A program made the position numbers and the translations under genes. From assembly GCA_965220365.1 (NCBI GenBank), contig OZ244823.1, forward strand, positions 1,984,001 through 2,048,000: DNA of 64,000 nucleotides, read 5' to 3'. A model generated the notes under the pieces. It had not been told where the DNA came from. It saw only the letters and a list, made by a program, of their open reading frames with translations, and searched no databases. Position 1 is the first letter of the stretch. Every line of letters starts with the position of its first letter. This DNA comes from Bin80 sp965220365 (lineage in GTDB: Bacteria; Bacteroidota; Rhodothermia; Rhodothermales; Bin80). Below are positions 43,461 to 52,837 of this stretch, in pieces.

Positions 43461-44406
43461 CTGATCGGCGCTGGGCCGTAATCACACTGCCCCCCGCGAC
43501 GAGGATCATTCCGATGAGAGATAGAAGGTTGGGGTAATCTCCAAAGATTACAATTCCCCAGACGACGGCAAACAGGACTTGCATGTAACTCACTCCCATG
43601 GCCCGGGAGGTTTGCTCCCGGTGCAAACTGCGTGTGAGAAAAATCTGTGCCGTGTGGGTGCAGATCCCGATCCCAATCAGTACCAGCCATTCTGTAAGGG
43701 ATGGGATTGCATGATGGATGGCTATGAATGGGACAGCTGACAGTGCGGATACGAATGAGAAATAAAAGATGATGACCAACGCATGATCGGTCTCGCGCAG
43801 TTTACGCACGGATACGAATGCAAGGGCAGCTAGGATCGCCCCCAGGAGTCCTATAGCGACAGATGGTAAATGCAGCCGCTGCACACTGAAAATAAACTCG
43901 GGCTGAATGACAAAAATCACTCCAAGGATGCAGACTAAAAATCCAATCACCATCCCAATAGACAGATGCTCGCGCAGGATGATAGTTGCCAGGATTGCTG
44001 CGAGGCAGGGGGACATATAAAAAAGTATGGTCGCTTCTGCGAGGGGGAGATTAATCAGTGTCCAGAAAAAGCACATCAAAGCGCCAAATCCGGTTACCCC
44101 TCGAAAAATCAACAGTTTTTTATTGGACCCCCAGACTGGGACACCAATTGCACGGATTCCCCAGTACGCCAAGATGCTTCCAACCACGCCCCTGACCAGA
44201 ACAATCTGTCCTGTTGGAATGGTCGTAGAGATCAGCTTTGCCAGCAATGACATCAGGCTGAAGAAGAAGACCGACAGGATCATGTATCCCAGCCCGATGG
44301 AAAACCATGAAAAAGGCCAAAGGGTTTTCGCTGGAGGGGAGATAAGATCGTGCGCCGACTGTAGTTTTGCTGCTCTCAGAGGCATATTTTGGGGAACTAT
44401 ATACAA
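43420..44406 (-). CDS. EamA/DMT-superfamily transporter
   Basis: This 328-residue inner-membrane protein has ten predicted hydrophobic helices arranged as two EamA repeats (about residues 37-165 and 180-310). Typical segments are GFGALMCFFWTLINLPLAEA, LGVIFVIQPEF and a second-repeat end MQVLFAVVWGIVIFGDYPNL. Family members export metabolites or amino acids; the substrate is unknown here. The gene is convergent with parE, overlapping it by 41 bp. Internal starts near 44350 would give the more usual length of about 300 residues. Confidence 0.87.
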   Translation of the reverse strand: MYIVPQNMPLRAAKLQSAHDLISPPAKTLWPFSWFSIGLGYMILSVFFFSLMSLLAKLISTTIPTGQIVLVRGVVGSILAYWGIRAIGVPVWGSNKKLLIFRGVTGFGALMCFFWTLINLPLAEATILFYMSPCLAAILATIILREHLSIGMVIGFLVCILGVIFVIQPEFIFSVQRLHLPSVAIGLLGAILAALAFVSVRKLRETDHALVIIFYFSFVSALSAVPFIAIHHAIPSLTEWLVLIGIGICTHTAQIFLTRSLHREQTSRAMGVSYMQVLFAVVWGIVIFGDYPNLLSLIGMILVAGGSVITAQRRSARHLNLPPSGHSP

Positions 44407-44581
44407 TAGCTGAAACCGCCTCCTTCCGCCTCGTAGGTCTCAAGGCTTTTTCACGCACATTTGTACTTTCTGTGCACCTCAAATGTCTCACGCGCCCACA
44501 TCGGCGTAGAAATCCCGGCCTCTGGCACGACTTCCGAGCCTCCTGCAAAATTCTCAATTCAGGAGTTTTGCAAGACGCCCT

Positions 44582-45556
44582 TCACCTATTTTTTCGTTTT
44601 AACCTCACGATGTCGCAACTTTTTTTCACCAACTTTCTGGCGGCATCCATATCATTGGCGTGTGGATTGGGAGATTCTATGGGCCAGCCTCCTTTCCTAC
44701 ATTCCTTGTCCCGATACAACACACTATGCTGGCTGAAATATGCACCAGAATGTTTTGGAGCCTCATCCGACAGCAGAACATGCAATGATGTTTGTGCTGA
44801 TTCCCAATTACTGTTCGAAATGGATCTGGTAAGCGGTCTAGCAATAGTCATTAATGTTCTCATCAGGAAGTTACCACCCTTCCCAAAATTGGAACGGGCC
44901 CAGCCTGGATGTATGGAAGCGGTGGTGACACCGGTTCCCTTTAACCTTTCGGCCAGTTCCTTGGCGTACTGTACCACGGCTACCTTAGCCTCGCCATAGG
45001 CAGCGAAGTTATTGTACTTCCTTGCTTCAAAATTCAGGTCGTCCAAATGCACTTTATATCGATTTTTGGGGCTTCCTGCATGAACCACAGAAGAAAGGAT
45101 CCCAATTCTGGATGGAGCGCTCTGTATAAGGATATCCTGTAGCATTTCGGTGAGTAGAAAGTGACCCAAAAAACTTACTGCCATAGTTATTTCAAAGCCA
45201 TCCTTGGAAAATTCCAGCTTGTTGCTCATGTTTACCATACCGGCATTGCACATAAGTCCATCCAAACGGTCGTGTTTGGCTAAAAAAGATGTGGTAAAAA
45301 CGCGGATAGATTGCAAATCTGCCAAGTCGCATTCCACCACTTCATAACTTCCGTTCAAACCAACAAATGATTTTGCTTCTTCGCGCCCAGCATTGACCCT
45401 CCGACAGGCCATTACTACATGCCCCCCTTGTTTGACCAATTGTCTGGTAGTTTCAAGACCCACACCGGAGTTCGCTCCTGTCACGATATACGTTTTACCG
45501 CTCAGATCCTTGGAGAGGGTTTCTTTATCGCACCATATTACATTCTTGTGTCCCAT
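44582..45556 (-). CDS. Short-chain dehydrogenase/reductase (retinol-dehydrogenase-like SDR)
   Basis: This is a 324-residue NAD(P)-dependent oxidoreductase. The Rossmann glycine motif TGANSGVG lies near residues 26-33, the adenine-ring region is CDLADLQSI, and NAG appears as CNAGM. The catalytic serine lies in ILSSVVHAGS and the YxxxK pair reads YGEAK. The layout with a long C-terminal region (HPGWARSNFG...) resembles WWOX/retinol dehydrogenase-type SDRs. The substrate is unknown. An ISL3 element begins 24 bp upstream of its start, so its native promoter has probably been displaced and it may now depend on read-through from the IS. Confidence 0.88.
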   Translation of the reverse strand: MGHKNVIWCDKETLSKDLSGKTYIVTGANSGVGLETTRQLVKQGGHVVMACRRVNAGREEAKSFVGLNGSYEVVECDLADLQSIRVFTTSFLAKHDRLDGLMCNAGMVNMSNKLEFSKDGFEITMAVSFLGHFLLTEMLQDILIQSAPSRIGILSSVVHAGSPKNRYKVHLDDLNFEARKYNNFAAYGEAKVAVVQYAKELAERLKGTGVTTASIHPGWARSNFGKGGNFLMRTLMTIARPLTRSISNSNWESAQTSLHVLLSDEAPKHSGAYFSQHSVLYRDKECRKGGWPIESPNPHANDMDAARKLVKKSCDIVRLKRKNR

Positions 45557-45579
45557 TATTCTATATAACTTCCATTTTT

Positions 45580-46986
45580 GGTTCTTCCCCTTTATCAGTG
45601 GGTAAACTCATCTTTGAACGCCTTCGGGGTATAGATCAAGTCCTCCCAGGTGGAAGTAAATGGCGTTTGCAAACCGTTGTTTGTTGCGAAAGCCTCGACT
45701 GCGCATTTTGACGGTTTTGATTCGACTGTTGATGCCTTCCGCGGGTCCATTGCTCACCTTCAGGATGATCGCATTGATGATGCCCCACAGATGTTTTTTG
45801 ATGGTTTTGGCGGCGGCTTTGATTGGCTCCAGTCGACATCTCATGGCCCAGGACAACCATCGCTTCCAGCCTTTGCGCGCCCAGGTGGGATGCACATAAT
45901 GCCATAACCGCTGGGCCATTTCCTTGATCGCCCATGCACGGGCCGTCTTTAGCGTACTGGTGCGCAACTGCTGAAAGCGCAGCTTCTGCTTCCGAGACAG
46001 GTTGGCGGGATTGGTTAACCAGTCATACTTCGTTCCTTTGAGGTCTTCCTGTCCCTGTTTCATCAGGGCCCGGTGCTCCTGACGTCGCACCTTATCCACG
46101 GCATCTCCCAAGCATTTGGCTACGTGAAACCGGTCAAAGGCCACCTTCTGATCCGCTCCAGGGACATGGTCCAACGTGGCGTTGATATACGCCGGCCACA
46201 TGTCCATGCTCACGCTCTTGATGCCCTCCAACTGCACCGAACTAAGCCCGGCATACCAATCCTGAAGAGAGGCTTTCTTACGACCTTCGCCTACATGCAG
46301 CACCGTGCCTGATTTGGGATCGGACACAATGGTGACATAGTCATGACGCTTGCGGAATGAGGTCTCGTCCACACCAATATGGGCAATGTGCTGCTTCGAT
46401 CTGCGTACAAGGCCCCGTTGGACCGCGCGCTGCATGATCCCGTCAATCGCGTTCCAACTTACACCCATCAAACGCGACACCGCCGATACACTCGCCTCCT
46501 GCAGCCAATCAATCACCAGAGATTCAAACTCCGCCGTGAACCGAGCCTTCGGTTCCGCCCACGGAACCGATACCGTGCGCACTCCATGTTCGGGACACTC
46601 CACGCGAGGAAGATCCGCGACCACCAGCGTGCGATACGCGCACATATCTAGGTGACGCCATTGCCGACGACGCTGATCATAGCCCGGACACTCGGTATCG
46701 CACTCTGGACACCGAAATCGGTGGCCTGCTTTACAGGTTACCTGGATCTGGACTTCCCGCGTCTTGTGCGCAATCGTCACATCGGAAACCTCCCACGGTG
46801 AATGAATGCCGAACAGGCGGCTGATGTCTCTCGGTCGTACGGACATATCGTTGATGAAAATGAAGTGAAAAAATAAAATCGTGATGGATCACTCGGAACA
46901 TGCAAGAAATAGGTGCCAATTCTCTCCACACTCCTTACATTTACAATAGAATTCAACGTTCTACCCATACAAACGGGGGAAGAGCC
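45580..46986 (-). mobile_element. Complete ISL3-family insertion sequence, copy A (1407 bp)
   Basis: The terminal inverted repeats start GGTTCTTCCCC (left) and GGCTCTTCCCCC (right, inward). A perfect 8-bp target duplication CCATTTTT flanks the element at 45572-45579 and 46987-46994. It carries an intact transposase. A nearly identical second copy lies at 61090-62492 in the opposite orientation with its own, different target duplication. Confidence 0.94.
45608..46846 (-). CDS. ISL3-family transposase (intact copy)
   Basis: This 412-residue DDE transposase has a zinc-binding N-terminus (HRFCPECDTECPGYD-like, with C-x2-C pairs: RCPECDTECPG and VECPEHGV). A helix-turn-helix (VSAVSRLMGVSWNAIDGIMQ) follows. 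The DDE core shows HIGVDETSFRKRHDYVTIVSD, VAFDRFHVAKCLGDAVDKV and NGPAEGINSRIKTVKMRSRG. The C-terminus ends GGLDLYPEGVQR. The reading frame is uninterrupted, so this is the likely source for mobilising the defective copy at 61.1 kb. It differs clearly from the ISL3 transposase at 11835-13052. Confidence 0.95.
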   Translation of the reverse strand: MSVRPRDISRLFGIHSPWEVSDVTIAHKTREVQIQVTCKAGHRFRCPECDTECPGYDQRRRQWRHLDMCAYRTLVVADLPRVECPEHGVRTVSVPWAEPKARFTAEFESLVIDWLQEASVSAVSRLMGVSWNAIDGIMQRAVQRGLVRRSKQHIAHIGVDETSFRKRHDYVTIVSDPKSGTVLHVGEGRKKASLQDWYAGLSSVQLEGIKSVSMDMWPAYINATLDHVPGADQKVAFDRFHVAKCLGDAVDKVRRQEHRALMKQGQEDLKGTKYDWLTNPANLSRKQKLRFQQLRTSTLKTARAWAIKEMAQRLWHYVHPTWARKGWKRWLSWAMRCRLEPIKAAAKTIKKHLWGIINAIILKVSNGPAEGINSRIKTVKMRSRGFRNKQRFANAIYFHLGGLDLYPEGVQR

Positions 46987-47069
46987 CCATTTTTTATTGC
47001 AGGTTGCGGTCAACCAGCAGGTCATGAGGATGGATGCGAGAGGGGGCTTTGCTCAAATGCTAAGGTAGA

Positions 47070-48092
47070 CTACGTGGTAACCGTATCAAGGATTCGCTCA
47101 ATCAGATCGGTCACCGATACACCATCCGCCTCCGCATTGAAATTGGCAATGATGCGGTGGCGGAGTACGGCTGTGGCCAGTGTCTGCACATCACTGATCA
47201 GGGGAGTATACCGGCCATCAATGGCCGCGAGAGCTTTTGCACCGAGGATCAGGTATTGCGAAGCACGTGGCCCCGCTCCGTATGCGATATATTCGTTGAC
47301 GAAGTCTGGCGCTCCCTCACGGTTGGGGCGTGTACTAGCACTTAGGCGAACTGCATATTCGATGACATTATTCGCGACAGGTAGATGACGAACAAGTTTC
47401 TGGTAATCAACGAGTTCAGTCCGAGACATTGCGGGTTCAACAACAACAGTCTGGCCAGCGGTGGTTGAGCGCACGACTTCGGTTTCCTGATCAAGAGAAG
47501 GGTAATCCAGCCAAAGATTGAGCATGAACCGGTCCAGTTGGGCCTCAGGCAGAGGATAGGTTCCCTCCTGCTCAATCGGGTTCTGAGTGGCAAGTACAAA
47601 AAACGGTTCTTCAAGAGTAAAGGTGTTCCCCCCGGCGGTAACGCGATGCTCCTGCATTGCTTCTAGGAGCGCAGCCTGGGTCTTTGGGGGAGTCCGGTTC
47701 ACCTCGTCTGCAAGTACAACATTGGCAAAGATGGGCCCCTTGACAAATTTGAAGGCACGTCCGCCGGTTCGTTTATCTTCTTCAATGATTTCTGTACCTG
47801 TGATGTCACCAGGCATCAGATCGGGGGTAAACTGGATCCGAGTAAAATTCAGGGCCAGTGCATCCGCCAGCGTACGGATGAGAAGAGTTTTCGCGAGTCC
47901 AGGCACTCCAATAAGCAGTACATGCCCTTGGGCCAACAGGCAGACCAGTATATTTCGTATGATCTCTTTTTGACCAACAATAATTTTTGAAATTTCCCCT
48001 TCAAGGCGTTTGCATGCCGAGGGTAGGGCTTCGGCCAGAGCGGGGAAGAGGTCTTCCACTGGTGACTCTTCGTTGTTTTGTATTTGTGGCAT
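47070..48092 (-). CDS. MoxR-family AAA+ ATPase
   Basis: MoxR ATPases act as chaperones that mature or activate partner complexes, often with von Willebrand factor A proteins. The protein (340 residues from the ATG at 48092, 5 bp past the stop of the upstream foldase gene; the frame is open to 48443 but that extension lies inside the foldase gene) has Walker A GVPGLAKT, FTRIQFTPDLMPGDITG, Walker B VVLADEVNRTPPKTQ and sensor 1 FVLATQNPIEQEGTYPLPEA. No VWA or DUF58 gene lies in this window. The element end and target duplication of IS copy A lie about 75-85 bp past its stop, so downstream partner genes may have been separated by the IS. Confidence 0.93.
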   Translation of the reverse strand: MPQIQNNEESPVEDLFPALAEALPSACKRLEGEISKIIVGQKEIIRNILVCLLAQGHVLLIGVPGLAKTLLIRTLADALALNFTRIQFTPDLMPGDITGTEIIEEDKRTGGRAFKFVKGPIFANVVLADEVNRTPPKTQAALLEAMQEHRVTAGGNTFTLEEPFFVLATQNPIEQEGTYPLPEAQLDRFMLNLWLDYPSLDQETEVVRSTTAGQTVVVEPAMSRTELVDYQKLVRHLPVANNVIEYAVRLSASTRPNREGAPDFVNEYIAYGAGPRASQYLILGAKALAAIDGRYTPLISDVQTLATAVLRHRIIANFNAEADGVSVTDLIERILDTVTT

Positions 48093-48096
48093 GATG

Positions 48097-49473
48097 TCAG
48101 TTGCTGGCTGAATCACTTTCGGATGGTGGCTGCATTGTGAGAGCTTTTCCAAGCAGTTCAACGAAAACATCTTCTCGCAATAAATCAAGCCAACGACGCA
48201 TTTCCAGTGTGCGTTTATTTTCCAATGCCAGAGTTTGAATACGAGAATAATCGGTTTCGATGTTGATCCGGTGTGAGGGCACCGTGCGCTGGAGCAGTAC
48301 GAGATGCCAGGCGATGTTTCCATCAAGGAGGGTAACCTCTGCCGGTTGACTGATTTCCCCGACTTCAAGCGTATCGGTAGTAGCCTTCCAGTCCGGTCCC
48401 AGGGCATCAACAAAAAGGTCTCGTTCTCCCGAACCGGGGTCAATCACACGGCCACCGATTTCGGAAGAGGATTCCTCCTCTGAATGTCGCCTCGCCATCA
48501 GTTCAAAGGGAATGTCATAGGTAAGGATCGAGTCTCGTATCACTTCAAGTTCTGAGATAGCCCCTGATGGATCCGAACGTGAGCGATCGATATTGATGAG
48601 GATGTGACTAAAATCTATGACATCTCCGACGCGCTCATTCACTCGAAGGATATGATATCCGAATGGGCTTTGGAATGGCTGAGATAATTCGCCCGGATCA
48701 ATGCGGGCCGCAATTGCGGCAAATTCCGGGACCAGATCCCCCAACGCCATGTCTTCATATCTCCCTCCGGTTTGGATGGAACCAGTGTCTTCTGAATAGC
48801 GACGGGCTAGATCCTCAAGTGCACTCACCCCTGTAGTGATCGAATCCCGGATCGCGCTGATAATCTCAAGTGCTTCCTCAGTGGCTTCAGGAAGAATTGC
48901 AGGGTACTTAACAATATGTGAGACACGTACAATTGCGGGGAGTACAGGCAAGGAATCGGTAGGAAATTGTGCAAACCATTCCCGCACCTCGGTGGGGGTA
49001 ATCTTTAGATTGCGAAGTTTGGAACTCTGGAATTGTTCGGCCAGAAGTCGGTCCCGTATTTCATCGCGCAGGTCAGCCCGGATCTGAACGATGCTCTTGC
49101 CGTAGATTTCTACCAGTCTGGCTTCACCGCCCAGTTGTTGTGACATGATTTCGATGCGCTGGTTCAGTGACTGGTCCACCTGATCTTCAGTGACAACAAT
49201 GTTGGTATCTCGTCGTGCATGCTCTGCAAGCACTTCCTGATCGATGAGTTGCTGCAGCGTCTGGAGCCAGAGTTCGTCACTATATTCAAGTCCCTGCTGT
49301 TGCGTGATATTCTGCACAAGTCCGTCAATCTCCGAGCGCAGGATAATTTTATTCTCTCCGACGATCGACACAATTTCATCTACCACATCCTCCTGCGCCA
49401 GCACGAAGGAATGCGGAGCTAGGAATATGGCAACGAGTGTGAGTGACCGGAGAATGTGAGCGTATTTGGGCAT
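48097..49473 (-). CDS. SurA-like periplasmic peptidyl-prolyl isomerase
   Basis: The 458-residue secreted foldase has a signal peptide (LTLVAIFLAPHSFVLAQ, cleavage near residue 26) and a SurA N-terminal chaperone domain (IVSIVGENKIILRSEIDGLV, LQQLIDQEVLAEHA). Two parvulin domains follow. The first runs from VRVSHIVKYPA to GELSQPFQSPFGYHILRV and the second from FSHILINIDRS to GEISQPAEV. It helps fold outer-membrane proteins in the periplasm. It is the third of three consecutive foldase-type genes and directly precedes moxR with a 4-bp gap, suggesting one transcript. Confidence 0.9.
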   Translation of the reverse strand: MPKYAHILRSLTLVAIFLAPHSFVLAQEDVVDEIVSIVGENKIILRSEIDGLVQNITQQQGLEYSDELWLQTLQQLIDQEVLAEHARRDTNIVVTEDQVDQSLNQRIEIMSQQLGGEARLVEIYGKSIVQIRADLRDEIRDRLLAEQFQSSKLRNLKITPTEVREWFAQFPTDSLPVLPAIVRVSHIVKYPAILPEATEEALEIISAIRDSITTGVSALEDLARRYSEDTGSIQTGGRYEDMALGDLVPEFAAIAARIDPGELSQPFQSPFGYHILRVNERVGDVIDFSHILINIDRSRSDPSGAISELEVIRDSILTYDIPFELMARRHSEEESSSEIGGRVIDPGSGERDLFVDALGPDWKATTDTLEVGEISQPAEVTLLDGNIAWHLVLLQRTVPSHRINIETDYSRIQTLALENKRTLEMRRWLDLLREDVFVELLGKALTMQPPSESDSASN

Positions 49474-49564
49474 TCGAATGCAAATGGAAGCTATACCAGG
49501 AACTCAGCTAGAACGGATTGTGCAGGACAATTAGTGGATGCTGCCGGTGCCCTGGAAAATATCT

Positions 49565-50407
49565 TCACCTAATCTCAATGTCTTCGCGAAACTCGGCTTC
49601 CACGCGGAGGTGCTGAACGCTGCGCGTATAATTCTGTTTCCTGAAGCGGATCGTTAGCTGCTCTCGAATGAAGGTCTCCACCCAGGGTAATTCTGGAATT
49701 GTCCCCGCCGGATTTCGCGCTATGACCTGTAGGAAATGATACAGGGAATCTCCCCGTAGAATCTGTGGCGGTTGTCCTGCTTCGGTGTTTCGAAGAAGAT
49801 TGCTCAGCGCGAATTGATCAATGAAGAGTCTGGTTTCAGGGAGATAATTCTGATTCATTTCGAGAGCATCAGCGGGAAAACTACTGAAGCGCTCAATCAG
49901 TGTGACAAATACCGAATCCGGGTTGGCTGCCTGATCCAGCAACTGCCTGGCCAGCTCTAAAGAATCCTGACGTGGGTTACTCAGATAGCGAATATGTACA
50001 AATGGTTCAAGAAAACGCAGCTGTTCCTTGTTATTTTCATAGTAAGTTGCCACATCAACCGGGGTGATCTCGCGATCAGCCTGCGTGTGGTAGTCAGAGA
50101 TTAATCCTTCAATCAAGACTGCGCGAGCACTCTCATCTAGGCGACGTTTGATGTCTTCTCGGTTTGAGAGACGCAAACGCAATGCTTCCTGATAGAGAAG
50201 TTCATTATCAATCCATTGATCAATGATTTGGCTTCGCACCTGCGTAGTATCAAAATTGGGAGCCAGATTTGCGAGGCTGGCATCCAAGTCTGACTGCAAC
50301 AGGTAGGCATCTCCAACTCGAGCTACAAATTCGTCAGATGAATTTGGCTGCTGGCAGCCAGTGGTACTGATCAAAAGCAGGGCAGTGATTCCCAGCCAGA
50401 TTCTCAT
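49565..50407 (-). CDS. Putative PPIase-associated lipoprotein (SurA-N-like)
   Basis: The 280-residue protein has a lipoprotein signal (MRIWLGITALLLISTTGC, lipid cysteine at 18). A SurA/trigger-factor-like helical region follows (VARVGDAYLLQSDLDASL, SQIIDQWIDNELLYQEALRL). ITPVDVATYYENNKEQLRFL is the usual linker before a parvulin domain. I see only a weak or degenerate parvulin domain after it (HIRYLSNPRQDSLELARQLL). It overlaps the upstream PPIase gene by 4 bp (ATGA-type). It is probably an outer-membrane-facing chaperone cooperating with the flanking parvulins. Enzymatic activity is doubtful. Confidence 0.75.
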   Translation of the reverse strand: MRIWLGITALLLISTTGCQQPNSSDEFVARVGDAYLLQSDLDASLANLAPNFDTTQVRSQIIDQWIDNELLYQEALRLRLSNREDIKRRLDESARAVLIEGLISDYHTQADREITPVDVATYYENNKEQLRFLEPFVHIRYLSNPRQDSLELARQLLDQAANPDSVFVTLIERFSSFPADALEMNQNYLPETRLFIDQFALSNLLRNTEAGQPPQILRGDSLYHFLQVIARNPAGTIPELPWVETFIREQLTIRFRKQNYTRSVQHLRVEAEFREDIEIR

Positions 50408-52407
50408 TGCTCTTGGAATGCCTTTTCGAGTCGATCAGGGAAAGTTGCCACCCGGTATTTTTCGCGTAGCCTCTGATGAAGTCTTTGCTCCAGTTCAACC
50501 TGGATATCGGCCATAACCTCGGATTGGGCTTCCTCGAATGTTTTTGTTCGGGCGGGCTCCATCCCGTCCATATACAACACGAGTTTACGGCTGCGTATAG
50601 GAAGGATTTCTGTGTGCTCTCCAACGGATAGGTCGACCGCATTGTCGTAGACACTGTTGGTTGTCTCGGCAACCAGTACCGTATCCAACTGCAGTACCCA
50701 TGTTGAATCTGCAGTAATCTTACTCTGCAGGTCTTCCCAGGTACCACCAAGTTCCAGCAGGTTTACTGCTTCGGTCAAAAGGGAATCGGACGCTCCAGAT
50801 ATCTCAATGAGCCGGTATCTGTCTGGCCACTGATAGCGCTCAGGATTTACTTCGTAGTGCCGCAGTAGGCGGAGAGTATCCTGAGAGGCTGCATTCCAGA
50901 CTGAATCCTCCATGATTCTAAAGATGGCAAGCCCATCTCTAAAGTCTTGCATGGTTTCTTTAAACTCCTTGTCAGTGTGTTCGAGTTCGAAAGAATGATA
51001 GAAAAGGACTTTATCATCGAGGAAGGTCTCCGTGTGTACCAAGACCTGCTCTGTTGAGGTCAGCGTAGAATTGTCCGGATTGGGCTGAGTAGATGCAAAG
51101 CGTACAAACTCTTGCAGCGTATAGACCGAGTCCTCTAGTATAACCAGTGGCATTGCTCCAACGGAGTCATTCTCAGCCAACTCCTGCAGATGTTTTTGGA
51201 CGGAGTCGGGGAGGACATCTCCGATTAAGCGGGTTAATAACAGAGTATCAACGGTACCCGTATAGAGCTCACGCAATGACTTTGCCAGTGCCGCCTCTGC
51301 AGTTTTGATACGGGGAAGCGCCTGTGCCATCCGGACCAGTCTGTCGTAGGACTCCTCCAATGTTTGTACTGCAGCGATATTGTCTAATTTTATTAGATGT
51401 AACCCGAAAGGAGTTTCAACGATATCAGATATCTGACCGGGAGTTTCCAGGGCAAAGAGAGCATCATGGAAGGTCTGATCAAGGTTAGGGTTTCGGAACT
51501 GAATTCTCCCTCCGAGAGAGCCTCCAGATTGTGCACTTGACCGATCCTCCGAATGATTCATTGCAACTTCGGCAAAATCCATTCCCTGGTCGATCAGTGT
51601 TTTAAGGCTATCCATTTTGGCGTATGCACGAGTGGAGTCGGCCTGTGTGGCGCCTTGAAACCGCACCATGATATGTGAGGCGAGATAGTCCGGCTTGGTT
51701 GTCTCACGGTCGTGGACCGTGAGAATATGGTAGCCGTAAGAACTGCGAATGATGTCAGACACTCCTCCAACGGGTGTGTTATAGGCAGCAATTTCGAATG
51801 GCTCAATCATTTGCCCTCCGGTAAACCATCCGAGATCTCCCCGATATCCCCGTACAGATCCTGAGTTGCTTGCAGATGGATCTTCGGATTTTCGCTCTGC
51901 AAGGTCGCCGAATGGAGTACCCTCCTGGAGAGAATCCTGCAGAGTAAGCATTTTATTCCAGGCTCTCAGGGTATCAGCAGGTGAGGTGTTATTGGGGGGA
52001 AAGAGTGCCATAATATGGCTGGCATGGACGTATTCTTTACGCTTTTCGTACAGATCCTGCACCATCGGTTCCAAGATCTCATTGTCGATGAGATAGGGTT
52101 TTGCAAAGGAGGCACGGTATCCGTTAATTTCGGAGAGGAGCGTTTCATCCTCAAAGTAGCCGGCAGCGTGAGATTCTTTCAGCTTCACCCGAAAATTCAC
52201 ATAACGATCCAAAAAGTCGACATACTCTTTTAGGGAGTCATCACTTGCAACGGCTCTGCCGCCGATGGTTTCTGCGTATTCCTGCTCAAACTCTTGCAGC
52301 GTCAGAGATTCCCCATCAATCTCTGCCACGATCGTATTGTCCTGAGCGGAGGCATTTGAGAACAAAAATACTGCTGCGAGTAGGGCAGTACAGCGAACAA
52401 TTTTCAT
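50404..52407 (-). CDS. Periplasmic peptidyl-prolyl isomerase with two parvulin domains
   Basis: The 667-residue protein has a signal peptide (MKIVRCTALLAAVFLFSNAS, then AQ). A SurA-N/PpiD-like helical segment follows (VAEIDGESLTLQEFEQEYAE), then a first parvulin domain (VHASHIMALFPPN ... SSYGYHILTVHDRE). The second parvulin domain runs LASHIMVRFQGATQ ... GQISDIVETPFGLHLIKLD. The long C-terminal helical region resembles PpiD/SurA-type holdases. It is the first gene of the leftward foldase operon (PPIase, lipoprotein, SurA-like, MoxR). Its position suggests a dedicated outer-membrane protein biogenesis module. Confidence 0.88.
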   Translation of the reverse strand: MKIVRCTALLAAVFLFSNASAQDNTIVAEIDGESLTLQEFEQEYAETIGGRAVASDDSLKEYVDFLDRYVNFRVKLKESHAAGYFEDETLLSEINGYRASFAKPYLIDNEILEPMVQDLYEKRKEYVHASHIMALFPPNNTSPADTLRAWNKMLTLQDSLQEGTPFGDLAERKSEDPSASNSGSVRGYRGDLGWFTGGQMIEPFEIAAYNTPVGGVSDIIRSSYGYHILTVHDRETTKPDYLASHIMVRFQGATQADSTRAYAKMDSLKTLIDQGMDFAEVAMNHSEDRSSAQSGGSLGGRIQFRNPNLDQTFHDALFALETPGQISDIVETPFGLHLIKLDNIAAVQTLEESYDRLVRMAQALPRIKTAEAALAKSLRELYTGTVDTLLLTRLIGDVLPDSVQKHLQELAENDSVGAMPLVILEDSVYTLQEFVRFASTQPNPDNSTLTSTEQVLVHTETFLDDKVLFYHSFELEHTDKEFKETMQDFRDGLAIFRIMEDSVWNAASQDTLRLLRHYEVNPERYQWPDRYRLIEISGASDSLLTEAVNLLELGGTWEDLQSKITADSTWVLQLDTVLVAETTNSVYDNAVDLSVGEHTEILPIRSRKLVLYMDGMEPARTKTFEEAQSEVMADIQVELEQRLHQRLREKYRVATFPDRLEKAFQEQ

Positions 52408-52714
52408 CTATTGAAATCTGATTTTTAAGCAGCGCTGTTGCACCGTGATCAGCTACAACGGTTCCGTAGATGAATCAATTAGGCCAGTCTAATCTTAGGA
52501 AAACACTGTTTTTTGCGGATAGAGGGATTAGATATTGCAATTTTTCTTGCATCAGGTCTGGTGCATGAGATCAGCCTACTCCGGTAAAATTGCAGGTACG
52601 GAGATGATTTGTCTGGCATCAGCGGATTTGGCAATTCGCTGGACATATCGGTGGCAGTCTTGGAGTTCCATAACATCTGAGTGATTATTCCTATCGATTA
52701 GCGGAGTTTCAAAT

Positions 52715-52837
52715 TTAGGAACCTGCCCTGCTCTGCAGGTTGACACCGCTCAAGATCACAATATCGGGCGGGACTTAGTACACCCCGTGTAAATCGGTTG
52801 GGTTTCTTGCTCCCTTGTTGTCAGGGAGCCTTTTTGC
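52715..52837 (+). ncRNA. Candidate structured small RNA ending in a terminator
   Basis: Three hairpins occur in series. The first is a perfect 7-bp stem AACCTGC/GCAGGTT (52720-52741). The second is a GGGCGGG...CCCCG-type stem around 52766-52787. The third is a strong terminator hairpin GCTCCCT/AGGGAGC with a following T-run. No protein gene precedes the terminator on this strand, so something else must be transcribed into it. It lies about 100 bp before the island. It matches no RNA family that I know by eye. Confidence 0.35.
52810..52837 (+). terminator. Rho-independent terminator
   Basis: A perfect 7-bp stem GCTCCCT (52810-52816) / AGGGAGC (52824-52830) with a 7-nt loop is followed by CTTTTTGCTTT. 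On the plus strand this is a standard intrinsic terminator. The opposite strand lacks the T-run. Confidence 0.75.
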
